Assembly (NCBI GenBank): GCA_900128585.1
Contig: LT642423.1
Location: 1-18,674 of the forward strand
DNA from: Stramenopiles sp. TOSAG23-3
Taxonomy: Eukaryota; Sar
Length of the DNA stretch: 18,674 nt
Direction of reading: 5' to 3'
Part shown: piece by piece, positions 8,103 to 13,572 of the stretch
Layout: every line of letters begins with the position of its first letter
How positions within the stretch are numbered: position 1 is the first letter of the stretch
Notes under the pieces: model-generated
The model's input: only the letters and a program-made list of their open reading frames with translations
Database searches by the model: none
Told to the model about the DNA's origin: nothing
Translations under genes and position numbers: made by a program

Positions 8103-9236
8103 TCACGCAGTGCCGTCGCTTTCGGCACGGTCGCTTTTGCCCTTCGCTGCCTCCGTGTCCACGTCATGTTTCACCTTGTAAATGTCAATAATGACCGGAA
8201 ACATACGGTATTTGTTTGCTGCATTCACAAACGTAATATCGTGTTTTTTTTCTTTATTCCCTATTTTAAACGGCCGTTCTGCACCGCACACCTCGCACAT
8301 TAAAAACGAACCATCTTGATTGAAAAACGTACAGGATCCACAAGTCCACCCCACACTCTGCTTGTCCTCTCCGCCGGTCGCTGCCGACTCTCTATCTTCA
8401 TTCTCTTCTTCTCGAACACTCTTCGTCCCATTCGGGTTGCCGCTGCCTGCCGTGTTTTCTGCTGTCCCCCGATCCCCTTTCCTTGCATTTCTTTGGTTAA
8501 AAAGACGGCCTTTCGCAGCGAGGCGTGCAGCATGGACGTCGCGGATGTCTATTGACGCCCTGGCGATACCGGAAGCATCATGGCAGTGACCAAATAAATG
8601 CAACGTTGGGCATGCTCGTACCACGTTATCAAAAAGCGCTGTGCACCCCATAAAAGTAACCTTTCCTGATTTTTCTTTTCTATCCAATATACCATAGGGG
8701 GGGCTGTGGGTAATCAGAACGTCAACGTCACACGGTATTTTGCTCCAATGACGTGAACAGTCTGCAACAGGGACGGAGAACGCGTTGGCGCGTTTAAAAA
8801 TGTCCCTGTCCTTGTTCCATGGTCCCCCCCAAAACGTAAAGCCGTTCAGACGGAATCCATCGCCCTCCAAATAAATTGCTTCGGAAATGGTCTTCCTATT
8901 GTCTTCTTTCTTCTTTCCAAACAAAGATATCTCGTGGTTTCCGGAGACGCATATCTTCACTGGGTGCTGCTGTTCGCCCATCCAAGAATTAAAGTCCTGC
9001 GTATCTTTCTGCGTCGTTGCCCAGTTCGACCAGTCCCCACAGTGTATCAAGACGTCCCCATCGGGCAACTTTCCCAGCTCACGGTGGCGTTTGTGGGTGT
9101 CCGAAACTACGATTATGCGCATCTTAACTGCACCCGGTGCATCTTTTGGCCCGACGACAAGGGGTACATTTTCTTCGCAGGAAATTCGCTGCACTGGTAT
9201 CACAGGCCGAGTACCTTTCGCAGACTTGTTTCCCAT
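8103..9236 (-). CDS. calcineurin-like metallophosphoesterase with inserted RanBP2/NZF-type zinc finger
   Basis: The product is 377 residues from the ATG at 9236. The frame stays open upstream, but only through a TTG at 9308 and a TA repeat, with no ATG before a stop at 9354-9356. All metallophosphoesterase motifs are present: D46-x-H48, GD (D68) in HCGDWSN, GNHE (N100, H101), H177 in THSPP and GHCH (H217, H219). The order and spacing resemble the MPPED1/MPPED2 cyclic-nucleotide phosphodiesterase group. Between the GHCH motif and the last beta strands (the ITFVNA segment, about 335-352) lies an insert of about 90 residues, which in MPPED-type enzymes is only a short loop. It carries a zinc finger, W297-x-C299-x2-C302-x3-N306 and C314-x2-C317. 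T303-F304 and V316 sit at the Thr-Phe/hydrophobic positions of ubiquitin-binding NZF fingers, although N306 to C314 has one residue more than usual. The N-terminus MGNKSAKG fits an N-myristoylation signal. Confidence 0.9.
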   Translation of the reverse strand: MGNKSAKGTRPVIPVQRISCEENVPLVVGPKDAPGAVKMRIIVVSDTHKRHRELGKLPDGDVLIHCGDWSNWATTQKDTQDFNSWMGEQQHPVKICVSGNHEISLFGKKKEDNRKTISEAIYLEGDGFRLNGFTFWGGPWNKDRDIFKRANAFSVPVADCSRHWSKIPCDVDVLITHSPPYGILDRKEKSGKVTFMGCTALFDNVVRACPTLHLFGHCHDASGIARASIDIRDVHAARLAAKGRLFNQRNARKGDRGTAENTAGSGNPNGTKSVREEENEDRESAATGGEDKQSVGWTCGSCTFFNQDGSFLMCEVCGAERPFKIGNKEKKHDITFVNAANKYRMFPVIIDIYKVKHDVDTEAAKGKSDRAESDGTA

Positions 9237-9722
9237 GCGTTTACTATATATATATATGCCCCTGCGCAATTTCGCAGTAACTAACGGCGCACGCACACGA
9301 AAATACAAAATGAGAAAATTACCACAGTGGATGAAATCGGTTCTGGCTTGTAATTATTGCGATCGAATTTTTCTTTTTCAGAGTTTTTTCAGAGCAGGAT
9401 CTTAATCTCTATACGACCATACATAATGCAACTATAAATCTTTGTCCACAAATATATTATTTACATCTGGACTACGAGGTAGTTCTCTGAAACGACTTTG
9501 AACTCTTTTGTGCTTCAACAAAATGTAAAATATTATATACTAGAAGATGATGATACCAGAAGACGACTCAGTATTACCTGTACTGGTACCGTACCTGTAA
9601 ATATTAATAACTATATTATTAGTCGTTCTATTATTATTATATTATTAATACTCGTACTATCCTCGTCATAATACGAGGCTAATAATAATAAATAAATAAT
9701 AAAATAATATTTATAAAAAAAT

Positions 9723-9841
9723 AAAAAAAGGAGAGGGGAGGGAGGAGGAAGAACGGAAGAAGAAGAACGGAAGAAGAAGAAGAAGGAGGAGGAGGGAGGA
9801 GGGAGGAGGGAGGATCGAAGATCGAAGAAAGAAGAAGAAGG
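9723..9841 (+). repeat. G-rich purine tract, possible G-quadruplex
   Basis: Apart from two C and two TC interruptions every base is A or G. The block 9785-9813 repeats GGA/GGGA and has three GGG runs (9794-9796, 9801-9803, 9808-9810); further G runs are at 9735-9738 and 9740-9742. GGA repeats can form G-quadruplexes. It is on the sense strand of gene 6, about 660-750 nt before its ATG. Confidence 0.75.
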
Positions 9842-10052
9842 CTCCCTCTATTTATATAATAGAAACAGAAGCAGAGGAAGGAGAAAAACAAATAACAGGA
9901 AGACAATAAAAGATTTTTTATTATTTATTTTACTACAGTTATTAATACTATTTTATTATTATGTAATAATACTATTTATTTATTTTTAAGATCGAATATT
10001 TATTATATTTATACTAGACTATTATTATACTACCTTGGTATGAGGATTTTAT

Positions 10053-10200
10053 AGAAGAAAAAGGAAGAAGAGAAAGAAGAAGAGCAAAAAAAAGAAAGAG
10101 GAAAGAGAAGAAAGAGAAGAAAGAGAAGGAAGAAGAAGAAAAGAGAAGAAAGAGAAGAAAGAGAAGAAAAGAGAAGAGAGAGAAGAAAGAGAAGAAGAGA
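10053..10200 (+). repeat. 148-nt purine tract with one interruption
   Basis: All bases are A or G except a C at 10085, so 10086-10200 is 115 nt of unbroken purine. It is built from irregular GAGAAGAAA-like units. Long homopurine tracts with mirror-like symmetry can form intramolecular triplexes; here it may also simply be microsatellite growth. Confidence 0.85.
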
Positions 10201-10393
10201 CCAAAAAAATACTCCACCGCCACTCTCTCTTCTCTTTAAAAAAATATTAATATTAAATAATGTCTCTCACCTACCTATAATACCACATTAACGATCAAAA
10301 CAAACAAGGTTCTTCAAGCACTAAGAAAATCATTATTAACAACAGTACTTATAAAGAAGAAACAGCAGCACTATTCGTTTTCAAGAACGAACA

Positions 10394-10498
10394 ATGAAGG
10401 CAAATCCTGTACGGTGTAATACTGGGAAGGCATCGTTTCTTTTGTTTTTTCATTTTTGGGTTATAATAGGCGATGAGGAATCGCGCGGCGGGTGCTGA
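10394..10498 (+). promoter_or_regulatory. possible upstream ORF overlapping the HAD gene start
   Basis: An ATG at 10394 (A at -3) opens a 34-codon frame ending with TGA at 10496-10498, 26 nt into the HAD gene in another frame. Its middle is hydrophobic. If included in the mRNA it would lower use of the ATG at 10473. Confidence 0.25.
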
Positions 10499-11177
10499 CT
10501 CTTCGCCAGCAGTGGGTAAAACAACGAAGGCGCCTGCAGTCGCATTTTTTGATGTAGATGGGACGCTTTACCAGTCCAATGCTTTGCGGATCGTATGGTA
10601 CAGTCTTTTTCATGGAACTTGGAGAGATCGGCTTATTGGATTAATGGCGGCAATGCTTTCCCCTTTGTTTGTGTTTTTGTATTTTTTTGTGAGTGTCAAA
10701 ATCGCCACCCTTGTTATCTGTTTACCATATTATGGCGTTGATATTTCAAGAGTCGAAGCTTTTTACAGAGAGTACAGCGCGCCAATAATCAACGAGGCCA
10801 TTGAAGCGTTGAAATGGCACCTTAAAGAGGGGCACTTTGTTTGCACGATCACGACGTCGCCCACCTTTTATTTTGAGCAAAAGTTGAAGTCTTTGGGAGT
10901 CCATCGTGTTTGCGGAACGAAGATCTCAAGAAAGGATGGTAGGTTTGGGATCCTGGAAGAGGTAATCGACGGTGCGGGGAAAGCGAGTTTGGCGGAATCA
11001 ATTTTGACTGAATTCGACCTTTCGTGGAGTGATGCGTATTTTTACACCGACTCGCACCATGACTTGCCGCTTTTGACAAAGGTGAAACACCCGCGGCTTG
11101 TGCGCCCAAGTTTTGTTTTAAAACAATTTGCGAAAAGGCATCCTGAATTTCAAATCTTGCCGACGGCTGACGCGTAG
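10473..11177 (+). CDS. HAD-IB (SerB-like) hydrolase, stand-alone
   Basis: The 234-residue protein carries the haloacid dehalogenase motifs: motif I D27-V-D29-G-T, motif II at TITTS (T127/T128), the conserved Lys K170, and motif IV D193-x3-D197 within YTDSHHDLPLL. D27 would be the phosphorylated nucleophile. The cap region after motif I contains a hydrophobic stretch of about 30 residues (about 55-87), which might be a membrane-embedded hairpin. The pattern (hydrophobic cap, SDSxxDLPLL-type motif IV) fits the HAD-IB hypothetical group related to phosphoserine phosphatase and to the N-terminal phosphatase half of plant GPATs. No acyltransferase domain follows. A phospholipid or lysophosphatidate phosphatase role is possible but not shown; phosphoserine is less likely because of the hydrophobic cap. 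It runs toward gene 7 with only 111 nt between stops. Confidence 0.85.
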   Translation: MRNRAAGADSSPAVGKTTKAPAVAFFDVDGTLYQSNALRIVWYSLFHGTWRDRLIGLMAAMLSPLFVFLYFFVSVKIATLVICLPYYGVDISRVEAFYREYSAPIINEAIEALKWHLKEGHFVCTITTSPTFYFEQKLKSLGVHRVCGTKISRKDGRFGILEEVIDGAGKASLAESILTEFDLSWSDAYFYTDSHHDLPLLTKVKHPRLVRPSFVLKQFAKRHPEFQILPTADA

Positions 11178-11288
11178 GGGCCCCTGGAGAACAGCGATGG
11201 TTATGTCCCATTCTTTTTTGTTTGTTAAAATTAAATACTTTTCGTACTGTTCTTAAGCTAATGTTACAATATATCACTGTATTCATTC

Positions 11289-12992
11289 TCACCCGGTTCT
11301 CTTCCTTGATTTTCTATACCATATTGACGCATACCCATGGTGCTCGCTCGCGTCCGCGTCCCCTTTCAAGTGGCTGTGGAACAGGGAGGTGACCTTTTCA
11401 TACCCGTGCCGTTGAAAAAAAGGAAGCAACGACCGTTCGAAAGAGTCAAATGTGACCATATGGCTTGGAAGTTCATGATGCTTCCATTTCACCCATACGC
11501 CTTCCGTACTAATGGCTGGATCTGTTTCTCCTCCCTTCTCCACGCTGGAATAAATTTCATTCACAAATGCAAGAGGGTTTCTTTCAAAATACTTCACTTG
11601 CTGAAGGTCCCGTCTTGCCGATGGCGGCTCAACCATGTACGGGGGAGAGCAGTCGATGAACCACATTGGAACGTTCCGGTGCAAATGGCTGTAATAGGGC
11701 GTGCTATGGCATGGCATCAAAAAGTGAACCCTTTTCAGATCCCTACTGTTCGAAATTCCTTCGTTTCGCAAAAATCTCATGACACTTATCGGGCTCTTCT
11801 GGTGCACGAACGATAGGTAAGCCGCCATAACGGCATTCACAGCGACGATGACAGCGACACTCCTCTGCCCCCATTGGACAGCCGCCGGGGATGGTGATTT
11901 TTCTTTCCATTTGCTAGCAGCTCTACAAATGACGTCTAGTGCGTAGCCGCAATACACCAGGGCCATGGGAAGCAGCGGCAAGACAAACCGGAACTCTTTG
12001 TGCCCGCCAAAGCTGTAGATTATCATTGCCCAAAGCATGGCATACCCCAGAACCCGGGGATCGCCGCGTCCCGCGTCCCGTTGAGACGCATCCTCGCGGG
12101 GCAGGGCCCACGCTTTTCTAATCCCATGGAGAAGAAACGGTACGAAAACCCCCAAGACCGTCGTGAACCCTTCCGTAAAGTACCAATAAAATGGGTGGGT
12201 GCCATACAGTTTGTCCAAACCTTTGAAAACATTAAACTCCAAAAAGTTCCAAATAACGAAGGTCCATTCGCCATAAAACACCCTGTCAATGGCCAAGGAT
12301 AGCAGCAACAGCCCAAAGGCCATCGGCAAAGCCAGCTTCAACACAAAATTGAAACGATCGATCCAATTCCTCATTCCGACCATCTCCGTCAGAGCGATGT
12401 ATACCCACACGACCCCACTTGTAGGCCGAAGGATCACCGCAAATCCAGCAAAGAACAGGGCTTTTACGTAGCTTTCGACGCCCTGGTCCCCAGCGCCCCG
12501 CTTGGCCCCCAGGGGCCAGTGAAACAACGACACCACGGTAACGACCGACTCGACAGAATTCGAAAACGTCCGGACGGTGCAAAAAAAGTTGAACCAGGAA
12601 CACACGGAACAAAACAGTGCCCAGCTAGCGCTTTCGCGGCCAAATATCTTAAGCGCTAAGTAGTAAGTGTAGTAGTCCCCCACAGCCGCCACTACCCCCT
12701 GGATTACCCGTGGCAAGTACGCAACCAGCGCCGGACTGTCCAAGCCAAGCAGTGCCAACATTTTGTAGGGAATGGCAAAAAATAGAAAGGGGTGTGCAGC
12801 GCCACGAAGTTTTGCCCTTGCTCTCCACTCCCATGTCAAATGTCCGTACCCAAAAACCATATTATGCGCCACTTCTGGCCCTTGCCAAAACTCATCCGGG
12901 TTGAAGTACGTGTCAACAACAAGTGCATTCAACACCCGAAAGAGAACCAGGTAGAAAAAGTTCGGGCGAATACCCGACAGGCGCTTTAACAT
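11289..12992 (-). CDS. PIGB: GPI mannosyltransferase 3 (PIG-B/Gpi10), GT22 family
   Basis: This enzyme adds the third mannose of the GPI core (alpha-1,2) from dolichol-phosphate-mannose in the ER lumen. The 567-residue protein is a polytopic membrane protein close to the usual family length. Diagnostic segments are NPDEFW (residues 31-36, with the D33-E34 acidic pair of GT22 enzymes), the HLTWEWR stretch, RTFSNSVE (141-148), HKEFRF (331-336) and the C-terminal MPCHSTPYYSHLH (426-438). The last distinguishes PIG-B from ALG9, ALG12 and PIG-Z as I know those families. The start is the ATG at 12992, which places the first membrane helix and the NPDEFW loop where the family has them. The longer frame to 13103 begins with TTG and has no ATG. 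Its presence says the organism makes GPI-anchored proteins. Confidence 0.93.
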   Translation of the reverse strand: MLKRLSGIRPNFFYLVLFRVLNALVVDTYFNPDEFWQGPEVAHNMVFGYGHLTWEWRARAKLRGAAHPFLFFAIPYKMLALLGLDSPALVAYLPRVIQGVVAAVGDYYTYYLALKIFGRESASWALFCSVCSWFNFFCTVRTFSNSVESVVTVVSLFHWPLGAKRGAGDQGVESYVKALFFAGFAVILRPTSGVVWVYIALTEMVGMRNWIDRFNFVLKLALPMAFGLLLLSLAIDRVFYGEWTFVIWNFLEFNVFKGLDKLYGTHPFYWYFTEGFTTVLGVFVPFLLHGIRKAWALPREDASQRDAGRGDPRVLGYAMLWAMIIYSFGGHKEFRFVLPLLPMALVYCGYALDVICRAASKWKEKSPSPAAVQWGQRSVAVIVAVNAVMAAYLSFVHQKSPISVMRFLRNEGISNSRDLKRVHFLMPCHSTPYYSHLHRNVPMWFIDCSPPYMVEPPSARRDLQQVKYFERNPLAFVNEIYSSVEKGGETDPAISTEGVWVKWKHHELPSHMVTFDSFERSLLPFFQRHGYEKVTSLFHSHLKGDADASEHHGYASIWYRKSRKRTG

Positions 12993-13572
12993 TTTTGGGT
13001 GAAACAGAAAACTTCTCTGCCGTATATACAGAAACAAACTGACAAGCAAACAAAAACAAAAAATCGGCTCAAGTAACACAATTCCAAAGGACAATGAAAA
13101 CAAGGGCAGATTGAAAAGAGGAAAGAGAAGCGAAAGATAGAAAATTGCAAACTTACAACATGTTAGAACGACTATTCACATCGGTATTACTATATTTATC
13201 ATAAGATTCTTATTTTCTTCACCAGACGACAGACACATTAATTATGATGAGGAGGAGGGAGGAGGTGCTTCTTCTTCTTCTTGGTTATTACATCTTATTT
13301 TCTTTTTTTTCACTTCTCTTCTTCTTCTTCTTTGTTCTTATTAATATTACTTCTTTTGGTGGTGGTATTTTATTATTAATTATTAATTATTCATCGTCAC
13401 AGAAGAAATTTGAAATAAAAAGTAGAATAGACTTCTTTAAAAAGGAAAGAGATTTTTTGTTTGCCTATGACTGTATAATCGTGTGGTAAAATGTATTGAA
13501 TGAAACCGTAAGGGCGAACACCGTTGCAATTGCGCAGGAATACGTTTTAAGTTTAAAAGGGAGAGCACGTCC
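12993..13572. other. divergent promoter region with purine and pyrimidine microsatellites
   Basis: This is the spacer between PIG-B (minus) and the large fusion gene (plus). A GGA-type purine stretch at 13248-13265 is followed by five CTT repeats at 13268-13282 and a T/C-rich stretch at about 13298-13333. Three very short ATG-stop units (ATG at 13476, 13491 and 13500; 2-3 codons) precede the fusion gene and would be minimal uORFs if transcribed. A plus-strand frame here (13244-13489) encodes only Leu/Phe/Ile-rich sequence and is not called. Confidence 0.5.

Larger units (their letters stand above)
9237..10472. other. 1.2-kb divergent spacer rich in purine tracts
   Basis: This is the largest gene-free stretch and holds promoters for genes 5 (minus) and 6 (plus). 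Right next to gene 5 is a TA repeat (9245-9257). GTAC recurs three times at about 9579-9593. ATT/TAA-rich sequence at 9600-9720 and 9905-10030 flanks two long purine tracts, listed separately. No frame looks coding: the minus-strand frames at 9679-9906 and 10014-10223 are the tracts translated into Ser/Phe/Leu runs. Confidence 0.55.

Noticed and set aside
7948-8181. 77-residue plus-strand frame with a hydrophobic stretch
   Set aside because: It crosses the short convergent spacer into the 3' end of gene 5 and shows no recognisable feature; probably chance.
9237-9308. 24-residue basic N-terminal extension of the phosphoesterase that resembles a mitochondrial presequence
   Set aside because: It begins at TTG, has no ATG, and part of it is a translated TA repeat. 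The ATG at 9236 gives a sensible start.
8887-9405. 172-residue plus-strand open frame
   Set aside because: It lies antisense to the conserved catalytic part of the phosphoesterase and shows no domain.
9679-10223. Ser/Phe/Leu-rich minus-strand frames
   Set aside because: They are the complement of the purine tracts read as codons and carry no other information.
12993-13103. 37-residue N-terminal extension of PIG-B
   Set aside because: The first codon is TTG and no ATG lies upstream in frame. The protein from 12992 has the usual family length and N-terminal helix.
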